Shown: positions 19,341 to 28,921, numbered from the stretch's first letter. The stretch: DNA of 64,000 nucleotides from Novosphingobium album (ex Hu et al. 2023) (GCF_022832385.1 NZ_JALHLE010000018.1:1-64000); one strand, 5' to 3'. Notes: generated by a model not told the origin, from the letters alone. Program-made: numbers and translations.

Positions 19341-19536
19341 GAAAGGCGATTCGAATTTACGATTGCATTCAAAGCAAGTGTGAGAAACAGACTTCCCAAT
19401 ACGGAAATCCGCGACCTGCTGCATTGCGCAATTTACTTAGCAAACTGAGTATTCGGTTGGGAAAACAGAAAGGTACGGACAGGCTTGCACCTGCCCGACA
19501 CCTCAAGAGTGCTGGGCCGTCAGCGTAACCGTGGCT

Positions 19537-20319
19537 TCAATGGGCGAGAAGCAGCGCCGGCGCGTTCGCTTCGTCAAGGAAGTAGGCGGTCACGCCGCCG
19601 AACAGGAACTCGCGCATCCGGCTCTTGCCGTAGGCGCCCATCACCAGCAGTTCCGCGTGCGACTGGGCCACGGCGATGGCGAGTGTTTCCTCGGTCGACC
19701 CGCGCCTTTCGTGTTCCTCGTATTCCGCATGAATGCCGTGGCGCGAGAGGTAGCGCAGTGCGTCTGTGGCGGGAAAACCGCCGGGCTTTTCGATGACCGA
19801 GATGACTTTCACCATCTGGCAGCTGTCGAGCAACGGCACCGCGGCGCGCAGGGCCGAAGCGGCCTGTTCGCCGCCATCCCACGCAATGCAGGCACGGCGA
19901 ACGGGCATTTCCAGCGTCTTGCTGTCGGGAAGGGCCAGAACCGGCGTGCGCGAGGCCAGCGCCAGTTCACCGGCAAGACCGCCCGAGCGGGACAGAACCA
20001 CGAGATCGGCCAGCCGTGCGGCATTGGCCAGCGCGTTGACGGGATCGTCCTCGCTGCGCAGGATATCGAACGGCACGTCGTCGCGGGCCATGCGCGCTTC
20101 GAACTTGGCTGCTGCCTCGTCGTCTTCCTTGCGCGCTTCTTCCAGTGCGTCGGAAATCACGTAGCTGCCGCCCATAGGGTCCATCGCGATGTAGCGGGTC
20201 ACCGGTGTATCGACCAGCACACTGAGGTGGCCGCTGAACCGGCGGGTAATATCGAGTGCCGTGTCGATCCGGGCATCACTGCCCGGTTTGCGATCGGCGT
20301 TGACGAGAATCGAGCGCAT
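19537..20319 (-). CDS. Universal stress protein (UspA family)
   Basis: A 260-residue protein: a degenerate N-terminal Usp half (MRSILVNADRKPGSDARIDTALDI) and a canonical C-terminal half ending MGAYGKSRMREFLFGGVTAYFL, the G-x2-G-x9-G type ATP-binding loop. Two-domain Usp proteins like this are common in alphaproteobacteria and help survival under stress or low oxygen. I chose the ATG with GGGAGA upstream; a start 60 bp further up lacks it. An FNR/FixK-like half palindrome about 55-65 bp upstream fits low-oxygen control. The 370-bp gap after the stop ends at a terminator. Confidence 0.88.
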   Translation of the reverse strand: MRSILVNADRKPGSDARIDTALDITRRFSGHLSVLVDTPVTRYIAMDPMGGSYVISDALEEARKEDDEAAAKFEARMARDDVPFDILRSEDDPVNALANAARLADLVVLSRSGGLAGELALASRTPVLALPDSKTLEMPVRRACIAWDGGEQAASALRAAVPLLDSCQMVKVISVIEKPGGFPATDALRYLSRHGIHAEYEEHERRGSTEETLAIAVAQSHAELLVMGAYGKSRMREFLFGGVTAYFLDEANAPALLLAH

Positions 20320-20372
20320 GATGTGTTTCTCCCTCTGATGCAGCGAAGGTAGCTCTTGGGCGCGCAATGGCC

Positions 20373-20386
20373 ATGACAAAGATCAA
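20373..20386 (-). promoter_or_regulatory. FNR/FixK-like site before the universal stress gene
   Basis: On the minus strand TTGATCTTTGTCAT: the first half-site TTGAT is perfect and the second (GTCAT against ATCAA) is partial. If used at -41.5 it would put the transcription start about 20 bp before the gene, with a plausible -10 region between. Confidence 0.4.
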
Positions 20387-20438
20387 CCATCGCCATTGTA
20401 TGGATATTTTGTGGGAGTCGCCCGCCCTTTTTCTGGAT

Positions 20439-21320
20439 TCAATGCGGGGCAGTATCGATTTCCAGCCGGGCGGCGCGGGCGAACAGATCGAGGATCACCG
20501 GGTCGCGCTCGCGGCTGCGGATGGCGGCTTCGAAATGCACGGTGCGGCGCGGGCGAGGCAGCACTTCACGTAAAGTGCCGGCAGCCAGGTGTTCGCGCAC
20601 CATCGTTTCCGGCAGCACGGCGGCGCCGGTGCCATTGGCTACGATCTCGATGAGCGTGCGCACATTGTTGCAGGTGTGAAGGGCGCGCGGTGTCAATTCC
20701 TCCGCTTCCAGCGTCGCCAGCGTCACGGCGTGGAGTGGTGAGTGATCAGGTAGCGACCAGACCGGCAAAGGTTGCGAAAAGCCGCCTGCTTCGGCAACCG
20801 CCGCGCCCGCCGCCCACACCAGCTCCACCGATCCGATCGGCGCGGTCCGCATGCCAGGGCTGGCGGCGGGCCCGGCGAGGAACACGATGTCGCGCGTTCC
20901 GGCGAGCAGCTGCTGCAGCAGCCGGGCTGTGAGGTCGAGTTCGATTTCCATCGTCACGCCGGGGCGTTCGCGCTCGATGGTCTGGATGAAGGCAGGCAGG
21001 CAGCTGGCCGCCGCGATCTCGCCCGAACCGATGCGCACCGCGCCGGTGGCACCGGCATAGTCGCTCGCTTCCAGCAGGACTTGTTCCAGCCCCCGGCACA
21101 GCGGTTCGCTCGCCTGCACCAGCCGCCGTCCGCGCGCGGTGAGCACCATGCGCCGTCCCTCGCGCTGGAACAGGGCAACGCCCAGCTGCTGCTCGATCTC
21201 GCGCACGCGTGCGGAAATGGCCGATTGCGTAGTATTCAGGCGCTGGGCCGCAGCGCCGAAAGTGCCGAGGCGGTCGATCCACATCAGTGTCTCGAGGTGG
21301 AAGAGCGCGATCCGTTTCAT
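20439..21320 (-). CDS. LysR-family transcriptional regulator
   Basis: A 293-residue LysR protein. The N-terminal winged helix (LETLMWIDRLGTFGAAAQRLNTTQSAISARVREIEQQLGVALFQREGR) is canonical. The effector domain begins near residue 90 (AVRIGSGEIAAASCLPAFIQTI) and shows the usual two-lobed pattern ending GTGAAVLPETMV. It is divergent from scoA with 91 bp between, so it likely senses a ketone body or 3-oxoacid and controls the CoA-transferase genes. It probably also represses itself, as LysR proteins often do. Confidence 0.9.
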   Translation of the reverse strand: MKRIALFHLETLMWIDRLGTFGAAAQRLNTTQSAISARVREIEQQLGVALFQREGRRMVLTARGRRLVQASEPLCRGLEQVLLEASDYAGATGAVRIGSGEIAAASCLPAFIQTIERERPGVTMEIELDLTARLLQQLLAGTRDIVFLAGPAASPGMRTAPIGSVELVWAAGAAVAEAGGFSQPLPVWSLPDHSPLHAVTLATLEAEELTPRALHTCNNVRTLIEIVANGTGAAVLPETMVREHLAAGTLREVLPRPRRTVHFEAAIRSRERDPVILDLFARAARLEIDTAPH

Positions 21321-21339
21321 CGCTATTCCTTGTGAAATT

Positions 21340-21355
21340 CGATAAAAAATAATCG
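21340..21355. promoter_or_regulatory. Candidate LysR operator in the scoA/LysR gap
   Basis: CGAT-AAAAAATA-ATCG is a small inverted repeat within an AT-rich stretch, flanked by two copies of CGCTATTC. It lies between the divergent LysR and scoA genes. The match to the general T-N11-A rule is loose. Confidence 0.35.
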
Positions 21356-21411
21356 CTATTCGTAATCATAGGTTCTGTCTAGTTTCGCGCGGACATCCGG
21401 AAGGGAGACTC

Positions 21412-22131
21412 ATGAACAAGCTCTATCCCAGTGCAGAGGCCGCGCTTGACGGCCTGCTCAAGGACGGCCTGCTGATTGCCAGCGGCGGCTTCGGCCTTTG
21501 CGGCATTCCCGAGCGCCTGCTCGACGCGGTGCGCGATTCGGGCGTGAAGGACCTGACCTTCGCCTCGAACAATGCCGGCATCGACAACGAAGGCATCGGC
21601 AAACTGCTGCGCACCAAGCAGGTGAAGAAGATGATTTCGTCCTACGTGGGCGAGAACAAGGAGTTCGAGCGCCAGTACCTTTCCGGCGAACTGGAAGTCG
21701 AGTTCTGCCCGCAGGGCACGCTTGCCGAGCGCATGCGCGCGGGCGGCGCGGGCATCCCGGGCTTCTACACCAAGACCGGCGTCGGCACCCAGATTGCCGA
21801 GAGCAAGGAAACCAGGGTGATGGAAGGCCGCAGCGGCCCCGAGGAATTCGTCCTCGAAAAGGGCATCTTCGCCGATCTCGCTTTAGTGAAGGCGTGGAAG
21901 GCGGACGAGAGCGGCAATGTGATCTTCCGCAAGACCGCGCGCAACTTCAACGTGCCCGCCGCCACGTGCGGCAAGGTCTGCGTGGTCGAAGTGGAAGAGA
22001 TCGTGCCTACCGGCAGCCTCGATCCCGACGCGATCCACCTGCCCGGTGTCTATGTGCAGCGCCTCGTGATGGGCGCGCCCTACGACAAGAAGATCGAATT
22101 CGTGACGACCCGCGAAAGGGAGACCGTCTGA
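21412..22131 (+). CDS. scoA: 3-oxoacid CoA-transferase subunit A
   Basis: A 239-residue alpha subunit. The CoA-transferase signature [17 protein letters not shown] is near residues 20-35, and [48 protein letters not shown] is typical of the SCOT/ScoA group. With ScoB it moves CoA from succinyl-CoA to acetoacetate or a related 3-oxoacid, feeding acetyl-CoA to the TCA cycle. It has a good ribosome site (GGAAGGGAG). Its stop overlaps the scoB start by one base. The beta-ketoadipate transferase PcaI is a close relative and cannot be excluded. Confidence 0.92.
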   Translation: MNKLYPSAEAALDGLLKDGLLIASGGFGLCGIPERLLDAVRDSGVKDLTFASNNAGIDNEGIGKLLRTKQVKKMISSYVGENKEFERQYLSGELEVEFCPQGTLAERMRAGGAGIPGFYTKTGVGTQIAESKETRVMEGRSGPEEFVLEKGIFADLALVKAWKADESGNVIFRKTARNFNVPAATCGKVCVVEVEEIVPTGSLDPDAIHLPGVYVQRLVMGAPYDKKIEFVTTRERETV

Positions 22132-22766
22132 TGCCCTGGAATCGCAATGAGATGGCCGCGCGCGCGGCGAAGGAACTGCAGGACGGGTTCTACGTGAACC
22201 TCGGCATCGGCATTCCGACGCTGGTGGCGAACTATGTGCCCGAGGGCATCACCGTGACGCTGCAGTCGGAAAACGGCATGCTCGGCATCGGGCCTTTCCC
22301 CTATGAGGGCGAGGAAGACGCCGACCTCATCAACGCGGGCAAGCAGACGGTCAGCGAACTGCCGCAGACCGCCTATTTCGATAGTGCTCAGAGTTTCGCG
22401 ATGATCCGCGGCGGCCACATCGACCTTGCCGTGCTGGGCGCGATGGAGATTGCCGAGAACGGCGACATCGCCAACTGGATGATCCCGGGCAAGATGATCA
22501 AGGGCATGGGCGGCGCGATGGACCTCGTCGCCGGCGTCAAGAAGATCATCGTCGTCATGGAGCACACCTCCAAGGCCGGCGATCCCAAGTTCATCCCGGC
22601 CTGCACGCTGCCGCTTACCGGCAAGAACGTGGTCGACATGATCGTTACTGACCTCTGCGTGTTCCAGCGCCCCGATCACAACAGCCCGTTCAAGCTGGTC
22701 GAACTGGCGCCCGGCGTCACCGCCGAGGAAGTAGCGGCGAAGACGACGGCGCACTACGTGAGCTGA
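22131..22766 (+). CDS. scoB: 3-oxoacid CoA-transferase subunit B
   Basis: A 211-residue beta subunit carrying the catalytic Glu in [12 protein letters not shown], which forms the glutamyl-CoA thioester. Other family marks are [16 protein letters not shown] and [12 protein letters not shown]. It is coupled to scoA by a TGATG stop/start overlap, ensuring equal amounts of the subunits. It ends with the usual [22 protein letters not shown]-like repeat follows the stop. Confidence 0.93.
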   Translation: MPWNRNEMAARAAKELQDGFYVNLGIGIPTLVANYVPEGITVTLQSENGMLGIGPFPYEGEEDADLINAGKQTVSELPQTAYFDSAQSFAMIRGGHIDLAVLGAMEIAENGDIANWMIPGKMIKGMGGAMDLVAGVKKIIVVMEHTSKAGDPKFIPACTLPLTGKNVVDMIVTDLCVFQRPDHNSPFKLVELAPGVTAEEVAAKTTAHYVS

Positions 22767-22769
22767 CCT

Positions 22770-22840
22770 TTCGGCAGGCTCAGGGTGAGCGGGGGGCTGG
22801 TAATGGAACTCCGCTCGTGCTGAGCTTGTCGAAGCACGCT
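22770..22840. repeat. REP-like palindromic repeat (copy 1)
   Basis: Two inverted copies of a unit close to CCGCTCACCCTGAGC.TGTCGAA lie 18 bp apart (22770-22793 and 22812-22837). The same unit occurs at the right edge of the window. Such short palindromic units are widely scattered between genes in sphingomonads. Confidence 0.75.
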
Positions 22841-22880
22841 TCCGGCACCGGGCTGAAGCGGCGATCGCAAGGGAGGCGCC

Positions 22881-23837
22881 ATGAAAATCCTGCTGACAGG
22901 CTCTTCCGGTTGGCTTGGCAGGCATCTGGTTCCGCTGCTGCAGTCGCGCGGGCATGAGGTTACCGGGCTCGATGTCGCGCCCGGCGAGTACACCCGTATC
23001 ACCGGCTCGGTCGCGAACCGTGATCTCGTGTTCCAGGCGGTCGCGCATTACGGCATTGAGGCGATCATCCACGCGGGCGCGTTGCACCAGCCGGACATCG
23101 CCCGTTTCCCGCGCCAGGCCTTTATCGACGTCAATGTCAGCGGCACGCTCAACCTGCTCGAAGCGGCTGCCGAGGCGGGGCATTCGCGCTTTCTCTACAC
23201 CTCCACCACGTCGCTGATGGTGCGCGCCGATGTCCGCGCCGGAGCGGGCGAGGCCGGGGCGTGGTGGATGGATGAAGACTTCGGCCCGCTGGAGCCGCGC
23301 AATATCTACGGCGTTACCAAGCTGGCGGCCGAGAACCTGTGCCGCCTGATGGCGCGCGAGAGCGGCATGGCCGTGGCGATCCTGCGCACCGGGCGCTTCT
23401 TTCCCGAGGACGATGACATCCTCGCCGTCCCCTCCGGCCCCAATCTCAAGGTCAACGAACTGCTCAACCGGCGGCTCACCGTGGGCGATGCGGCGCTGGC
23501 GCATCTCGCCGCGCTGGAACGGATCGAGGGGTGCGAGACCTTCGTGCTTTCGGCCCCGCCGCCGTTCGCGCGAGAGGATGCCGCCGCTCTTGCCCGCGAC
23601 GCGCGCGCCGTGATCGCGCGGCGCTTTCCCGAGGCGGCAGCGCTCTATGACCGGCAGGGCTGGGTACTGCCCGAAAGGATCGAGCGGGTCTACGATCCGG
23701 CCAAGGCGGAGCGCTTGCTCGGCTGGCGGGCGCAGACGGACTTCGCCGCGGTTCTCAGGGCCTTGCGCGAGGGGACGGATCTGCCATTCGCGCACGATTC
23801 GGACTGGATCTCGCCGGTGCTCATGCGATCGTCCTGA
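22881..23837 (+). CDS. NAD-dependent epimerase/dehydratase
   Basis: A 318-residue extended SDR. The Rossmann motif GSSGWLG lies at residues 6-12, the catalytic YGVTK at about 145-149 and the upstream Thr/Ser strand is FLYTSTTSLM. The C-terminal half has the loose substrate-binding segment of sugar-nucleotide epimerases, ending with ...RVYDPAKAERLLGWRAQTDF. No sugar genes are nearby, so the substrate is open. An AGGGAGGC ribosome site supports the start. Confidence 0.85.
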   Translation: MKILLTGSSGWLGRHLVPLLQSRGHEVTGLDVAPGEYTRITGSVANRDLVFQAVAHYGIEAIIHAGALHQPDIARFPRQAFIDVNVSGTLNLLEAAAEAGHSRFLYTSTTSLMVRADVRAGAGEAGAWWMDEDFGPLEPRNIYGVTKLAAENLCRLMARESGMAVAILRTGRFFPEDDDILAVPSGPNLKVNELLNRRLTVGDAALAHLAALERIEGCETFVLSAPPPFAREDAAALARDARAVIARRFPEAAALYDRQGWVLPERIERVYDPAKAERLLGWRAQTDFAAVLRALREGTDLPFAHDSDWISPVLMRSS

Positions 23838-23910
23838 CGCTGCGGGCGGACTTGCCGCCGTCATGCGGCCGCCCCATACTCTCCTGCAAACAGCACGGGA
23901 GAATCCGAAA

Positions 23911-24456
23911 ATGACCGACATCGCCGCCATTCCGCTGACCCGCATCGACGGCGCGTCCGACAGCCTTGCCGGGCACAAGGGCAATGTCCTGCTGGTCGTC
24001 AACGTCGCCAGCAAGTGCGGCCTCACCCCGCAGTACGAAGGGCTCGAAAAGCTCTACAACGAATACAAGGACAATGGCTTCGAGGTTCTGGGCTTTCCCG
24101 CCAACGACTTCGGCGCGCAGGAGCCGGGCACCCATGAAGAGATCATGGAGTTCTGTTCGGTCAACTACGGCGTGTCCTTCCCGCTCTTTGCCAAGGCCGA
24201 TGTGACCGGCGAGGGCAAGCAGCCGCTCTATGCCGCGCTGACCGAAGCGCAGCCGGATAAGGTCGGGCCCTCGGCGGAATTTCGCGAGCGGCTCAAGGGT
24301 TATGGCATGACCCCGACCGAGGACCCCGAAGTGCTCTGGAACTTCGAGAAGTTCCTGATCGCCAGGGATGGCACGGTCGCGGGCCGCTTTGCGCCGGGCG
24401 TCGAGCCCGCCGCGCCCGAACTGGTCGGCGCGATCGAGGCCGAACTGGCGAAGTAA
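23911..24456 (+). CDS. Glutathione peroxidase (Cys type)
   Basis: A 181-residue peroxidase. The peroxidatic residue is Cys, not selenocysteine, in NVASKCGLTPQY; the Gln and Trp partners are in GFPANDFGAQEP (Asn-Asp-Phe-Gly-Ala) and WNFEKFLI. Many such bacterial enzymes use thioredoxin more than glutathione. It reduces organic or hydrogen peroxides in the cytoplasm. The gene stops 6 bp from the convergent sulfurtransferase stop. Confidence 0.93.
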   Translation: MTDIAAIPLTRIDGASDSLAGHKGNVLLVVNVASKCGLTPQYEGLEKLYNEYKDNGFEVLGFPANDFGAQEPGTHEEIMEFCSVNYGVSFPLFAKADVTGEGKQPLYAALTEAQPDKVGPSAEFRERLKGYGMTPTEDPEVLWNFEKFLIARDGTVAGRFAPGVEPAAPELVGAIEAELAK

Positions 24457-24462
24457 GCGTTC

Positions 24463-25314
24463 TCAGCCCTCGCCCGTCTCGACCGGACGGGCGGGGTCAC
24501 AGATCCATTCGCTCCACGAACCCGGATAGATGCGGGGGCGCGGAAGGCCCGCAATCTCCATGGCTAGGGCGTTGTGGCAGGCTGAAACGCCTGATCCGCA
24601 GCTCAGGACGGCGGGTTTGCCGTCCAGCAGCGCAGTGAACGCGGCCGCAAGTTCGCTGGCGGGACGAAAACATCCGTCGGCCCCGACATTGTCGGCGAAT
24701 GGGCGGTTGCGCGCGCCGGGTATGTGCCCGGCAACGGGATCGACCGGGTTCGGCTCACCGCGAAAACGCGCAGGCGCACGCGCATCGAGCACCTGGAATT
24801 CGGCGCTCCCGATATTGGTCAGGACTTGTGCCACCGTGACCGGCGCGGCGACAAGCGGTTCGTCTGCTTCGAAGTCGCCGGTCATGGCAGGGCCGGGCAC
24901 GGCCGTTTCGAGCGGCAGGCCCGCCCGAACCCAGGCCGGTTTGCCACCGTCCAGCACCGCGACCTGTGCGTGGCCCAGCCAGCGCAGAAGCCACCATGCC
25001 CGTGAAGCCCACACGCCGCCGTCGCTGTCGTAGGCGACGACCTGCTGCCCCTTGCGCAGCCCCATCGAGCGTAGCCATGCAGCCAGAGCCACGCGCGCGG
25101 GTAGCGGATGGCGGCCATTGGTGCCGTCAGGCGGGCTCGCCAGATCGTCGTCGAGATGGGCATAGTGCGCACCGGGCAGGTGCCCTTGAGCATAGATTGC
25201 AGGGCCCTTGCCGGGATTGCCCAGTTCGAATTCGCAATCGAGCAGCAGCACATCGCGGCCCGACGCCAGCAGCGATTGCAGTTCGGGAACAGTGATCAGG
25301 GTTTCAAAGGACAT
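24463..25314 (-). CDS. sseA: 3-mercaptopyruvate-type sulfurtransferase
   Basis: A 283-residue protein with two rhodanese domains. The active-site loop of the second domain is CGSGVSAC, with Cys239 as nucleophile; a CG[S/T]GV loop is the mark of mercaptopyruvate sulfurtransferases as opposed to thiosulfate-type CRKG. Other marks are LLDCEFELGNPGKG, AYDSDGGVWASRAWWLLRWLGH and VLDGG. It transfers sulfur from 3-mercaptopyruvate to thiol or cyanide acceptors in the cytoplasm. Confidence 0.9.
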   Translation of the reverse strand: MSFETLITVPELQSLLASGRDVLLLDCEFELGNPGKGPAIYAQGHLPGAHYAHLDDDLASPPDGTNGRHPLPARVALAAWLRSMGLRKGQQVVAYDSDGGVWASRAWWLLRWLGHAQVAVLDGGKPAWVRAGLPLETAVPGPAMTGDFEADEPLVAAPVTVAQVLTNIGSAEFQVLDARAPARFRGEPNPVDPVAGHIPGARNRPFADNVGADGCFRPASELAAAFTALLDGKPAVLSCGSGVSACHNALAMEIAGLPRPRIYPGSWSEWICDPARPVETGEG

Positions 25315-25540
25315 GGGGCCGTCTCTGCCGGGTGCCGGGAAGTCGGCATTCTAAACCTTGAAGCTAGTGTCAGAATGCGCCGAAGCAAGCCTAAGCTTGT
25401 TGCTTGCAGAAGGGTGTGCGGCGTTCATCGATAACGTGGGCGGTGTGAATTCGGCAACCTTTTAAGGCCGGTCTGAATTTGGCTGGACAGTGCGGATTTC
25501 CTTGGGAAAGTCGCCGCAATCGGAACACAAGGTTACCGTC

Positions 25541-27592
25541 ATGACCCCCCGTTCACTCTCGTTGCTAGCTGGCACTGCTGCATCGCTGGCGCTGGTTTCG
25601 TCCCCTTTACGTGCCGATGAGGGCATGTGGACTTTCGACAGCTTTCCCGCCGCAAAGATGAAGGCGGACTATGGCTGGGCACCCGATCAGGCCTGGCTGG
25701 ACACCGTTCGCAATGCCGCAGTGCGTCTTACGGGCGGCTGCTCGGCCAGCTTCGTCTCGGGGCAGGGGCTGATCCTCACCAACCACCACTGCGTGGCCTC
25801 GTGCCTCTATGACAATTCGACCGGCGAAAACGACCTGCTCGATCACGGCTTCGTTGCGGCAGCGCTCAACGACGAGAAGAAGTGCCCCGGCCAGCAGGCC
25901 GAAGTGGTGACGAAGATCGCCGACGTCACCGCCGACGTGAAGAAGGCCATCGGCTCACTTACCGGTGAGGCGCTGACCAAGGCGCGCGACGCCCGGATCG
26001 CCGAGATCGAGGCCGCCAACTGCACCGACCGCGAAAAGACCCGCTGCCAGGTCGTCACCCTGTTCGGCGGCGGGCAGTACAAACTCTATACCTACCGCAA
26101 GTATTCCGACGTGCGGCTGGTCTGGGCCTCGGAAGACCGCGCCGCGACCTTCGGCGGCGATCCCGACAACTTCAATTTCCCGCGCTACGACCTCGATGGC
26201 GCCTTCCTGCGCGCATACGAGAACGGCAAGCCGGTCAAGACGCCGGACCACCTCAAGTGGAACCCCCGCTCGCCCGAGGAAGGCGAAGCCACGTTCGTTG
26301 TGGGCAATCCCGGCTCGACTTCGCGCCTTTTCACGCAGAGCCAGATGGCGTTCGAACGTGAAGTGCGCTTGCCGGTGATCGTTACCACCTATTCCGAACT
26401 GCGTGGCCGCCTGATCCGCGCGATGGAGGAAAGCCCCGATCATGAGCGCGAGGGGCTCGACATGCTCAACGGCGTGGAGAACAGCCTCAAGGTCTATATC
26501 GGCCGCATGAAGGCGCTGAACGATCCGGCGTTTACCGGCAAGCTCGCCGAGGCCGAGGCGGATCTCAAGGCCAAGAGCGCCGGCAACGCGGCGATCGGCG
26601 ATCCCTGGGCGGAGATGGACAAGACCGTGCAGGCCTACCGTGCGCTCTACATGGCCTATCGCTTCATCAATCCGTCGGGTGAACTCTATGGTTATGCCCA
26701 TACGCTGGTGATGGCGGCGGCCGAGCGTGCCAAGCCCAATGCCGAGCGCCTGCCCGGCTATACCGAAAGCGCCTTGCCGCTCACCGAAAAGCGCCTGCTC
26801 GATGCGGCGCCGGTCTATCCCTGGCTCGACGAGCTGCGGATGGAATGGAGCCTGTCTAAGGCGCGCGAATACCTCGGCGTCGATGATCCGGACAGCAAGC
26901 TGCTGCTCGGCAAGGAAAGCCCCGAGGTGCTGGCGCAGCGGCTGGTCTCCGGCACCAGGCTGGCCGATCCGGAATTCCGCAAGCAGCTTTGGGAAGGCGG
27001 CCTTGCCGCGATAGAGGCTTCGGACGATCCGATGATCGTCTATGCCCGCAAGCTGGAGGCGCGCCAGCGTGAGCTGGAGAAGCAAGTGGACGAGGCCTAC
27101 TCCGGCCCGGCCACGGCGGCCGCCGCCAGGCTGACCGACGCGCGCTTCGCCGCTTATGGCGACACGCTCTATCCCGACGCGACCTTCACCCTGCGCATCA
27201 GCTACGGCAAAGTCGAAGGCTGGCCCGAGCGCGGCCAGCAGGTGCCGTTCGAGACGACCATCGGCGGCACCTTCGAGCGCGCGACCGGCGCCCCGCCATT
27301 CGATCTCGCCCGGGCCTTTGCCGCGAAGGAAGCGCAGATCGACAAGTCGGTGACGTTCAACTTCGTGACCACCAACGACATCATCGGCGGCAACTCGGGA
27401 TCACCGGTGATCGACAAGGCAGGCACCGTGATCGGGGCTGCCTTCGACGGCAATATCCACTCGCTGGGCGGCAATTACGGCTACGACCCGGTGCTCAACC
27501 GTACCGTTGTGGTCTCGGCCGCCTCGCTGCAGGAAGCGCTGGAGACGATCTACCCCGCGCCGCGTCTGGTGAAGGAACTGTCGGTGAAATAA
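25541..27592 (+). CDS. S46 family dipeptidyl-peptidase (DPP7/DPP11 type)
   Basis: A 683-residue secreted serine peptidase. A signal peptide ends near SSPLRA (residue 25). The chymotrypsin-like catalytic His is in LTNHHCV (about 80-84) and the Ser in GGNSGSPV near residue 620; GDPDNFNFPRYDLDGAFLR is a typical S46 segment. Such enzymes release dipeptides from peptides in the periplasm. The Cys pair CSASF...CVASCLY may form a disulfide. I chose the ATG with AAGG upstream; an in-frame GTG 51 bp earlier would add residues before the signal peptide. A bidirectional terminator follows. Confidence 0.92.
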   Translation: MTPRSLSLLAGTAASLALVSSPLRADEGMWTFDSFPAAKMKADYGWAPDQAWLDTVRNAAVRLTGGCSASFVSGQGLILTNHHCVASCLYDNSTGENDLLDHGFVAAALNDEKKCPGQQAEVVTKIADVTADVKKAIGSLTGEALTKARDARIAEIEAANCTDREKTRCQVVTLFGGGQYKLYTYRKYSDVRLVWASEDRAATFGGDPDNFNFPRYDLDGAFLRAYENGKPVKTPDHLKWNPRSPEEGEATFVVGNPGSTSRLFTQSQMAFEREVRLPVIVTTYSELRGRLIRAMEESPDHEREGLDMLNGVENSLKVYIGRMKALNDPAFTGKLAEAEADLKAKSAGNAAIGDPWAEMDKTVQAYRALYMAYRFINPSGELYGYAHTLVMAAAERAKPNAERLPGYTESALPLTEKRLLDAAPVYPWLDELRMEWSLSKAREYLGVDDPDSKLLLGKESPEVLAQRLVSGTRLADPEFRKQLWEGGLAAIEASDDPMIVYARKLEARQRELEKQVDEAYSGPATAAAARLTDARFAAYGDTLYPDATFTLRISYGKVEGWPERGQQVPFETTIGGTFERATGAPPFDLARAFAAKEAQIDKSVTFNFVTTNDIIGGNSGSPVIDKAGTVIGAAFDGNIHSLGGNYGYDPVLNRTVVVSAASLQEALETIYPAPRLVKELSVK

Positions 27593-27617
27593 GCGCTGGT
27601 TCCGGACAAGGCTAAAC

Positions 27618-27654
27618 AAAAAGGGCCGGGGTTATTCAAACCCCGGCCCTTTTT
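27618..27654. terminator. Bidirectional rho-independent terminator
   Basis: AAAAAGGGCCGGGG and its exact complement CCCCGGCCCTTTTT enclose a 9-nt loop, between the S46 peptidase and convergent metK. Confidence 0.92.
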
Positions 27655-27675
27655 AAAACGGTGGCTGGCTTGGTC

Positions 27676-28899
27676 TCAGGCCAGCGCGGCCTTCAGCGCC
27701 TCGCCGAGGTCGGTGCGCTCCCACGGGAACAGGTCGCCTTCGGGCTTGCGGCCAAAGTGGCCATAGGCGGCCGTGGTGCCGTAGATTGGCTTGTTGAGGC
27801 CGAGGTGCATGCGGATCCCCCGCGGGGTCAGGCGCACGAGGCCGGGCAGGATTTTCTCCAGCTTCGCCTCGGTGGCACCGTTCTTTTCGGTTCCATGCAG
27901 GTCGACGTAGATCGACAGGGGCTCGGCCACGCCGATCGCGTAGGACAGCTGGATCGTGCAGCGGCGCGCGAGGCCGGCGGCGACCACGTTCTTGGCAAGA
28001 TAGCGGGTGACGTATGCGGCCGAGCGGTCGACCTTCGTCGGGTCCTTGCCGGAGAAGGCGCCGCCGCCGTGCGGGCTGGCGCCGCCATAGGTGTCGACGA
28101 TGATCTTGCGTCCGGTCAGACCCGCGTCGCCGTCCGGTCCCCCGATCTCGAAACGGCCGGTAGGGTTGATGTGATAGACCGTGTTTTCGGTCAGCAACTC
28201 GGCGGGAAGGACCTGTGCGATCACCGACTTCACATGGTCACGCAGTACGGCGTACTTGGCCTCGTCGCCTTCGCCGTTGTGGAAATAATAGTCCGGCGCG
28301 TGCTGGGTCGAAACCACGATGGCGGCTGCCTCGACGGGGCGCTCGTTCTCGTAGCGCAGCGTCACCTGACTCTTGGCGTCAGGCTCGAGGAAGGGAGCGG
28401 CGCCCGACTTGCGATCTTCAGCAAGGCGCTGGAGGATCTTGTGGCTGTAATCGAGCGTGGCCGGCATCAGGTCGGGCGTTTCGTCGGACGCATAGCCGAA
28501 CATGATGCCCTGGTCGCCCGCGCCTTCGTCCTTGTTGCCCGAGGCATCGACGCCCTGCGCGATATGGGCCGACTGGCCATGCAGGCGGTTGATGAACTCG
28601 AAGGTTTCCCAGTGGAAACCGTCCTGCGCGTAGCCGATTGCCTTGACGACATCGCGCACGGTCTTCTCGATTTCCTCGAGCGCGCCCGGCGCCCATTCAC
28701 CGTTTTCGTAGACGCCCTTGCAGCGGATTTCGCCGGCCAGGACTACCAGCTGGGTGGTCGTCAGCGTCTCGCAGGCGACACGCGCCTCGGGGTCCTTGGC
28801 AAGGAAAAGGTCGACGATCGCATCGGAAATCTGATCGGAGACCTTGTCGGGGTGGCCTTCCGAAACGCTTTCGGAAGTGAAGACGTAATCACTGCGCAT
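27676..28899 (-). CDS. metK: S-adenosylmethionine synthetase
   Basis: A 407-residue enzyme making SAM from methionine and ATP. It has [20 protein letters not shown] at the N-terminus, the [12 protein letters not shown] motif, and the P-loop-like [19 protein letters not shown]. The length fits the alphaproteobacterial form. It lies 52 bp downstream of lnt, an arrangement seen in other alphaproteobacteria. A 7-2-7 palindrome in that gap may be a SahR-type operator. The gap is too short for a standard SAM riboswitch. Confidence 0.97.
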   Translation of the reverse strand: MRSDYVFTSESVSEGHPDKVSDQISDAIVDLFLAKDPEARVACETLTTTQLVVLAGEIRCKGVYENGEWAPGALEEIEKTVRDVVKAIGYAQDGFHWETFEFINRLHGQSAHIAQGVDASGNKDEGAGDQGIMFGYASDETPDLMPATLDYSHKILQRLAEDRKSGAAPFLEPDAKSQVTLRYENERPVEAAAIVVSTQHAPDYYFHNGEGDEAKYAVLRDHVKSVIAQVLPAELLTENTVYHINPTGRFEIGGPDGDAGLTGRKIIVDTYGGASPHGGGAFSGKDPTKVDRSAAYVTRYLAKNVVAAGLARRCTIQLSYAIGVAEPLSIYVDLHGTEKNGATEAKLEKILPGLVRLTPRGIRMHLGLNKPIYGTTAAYGHFGRKPEGDLFPWERTDLGEALKAALA

Positions 28900-28921
28900 G
28901 CATCACACCTGACATCAACAT

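Larger units (their letters stand above)
18997..19536. other. 540-bp intergenic region without a convincing gene
   Basis: Nearest the Cdc48 gene is its putative promoter. Then comes a strong minus-strand terminator, and beyond it a stretch of about 280 bp that is clearly more AT-rich than its surroundings. Short open frames exist on both strands but none shows a good ribosome site plus recognisable protein features. A small RNA on the minus strand is the best explanation I can offer. Confidence 0.6.

Noticed and set aside
19085..19399. A possible 104-residue protein in the 540-bp gap
   Set aside because: No good ribosome site, no recognisable family, and it runs through the terminator hairpin.
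22080..24026. A 648-codon open frame on the minus strand
   Set aside because: It runs opposite scoB, the epimerase and part of the peroxidase gene. All three show clear family motifs; the antisense frame has none.
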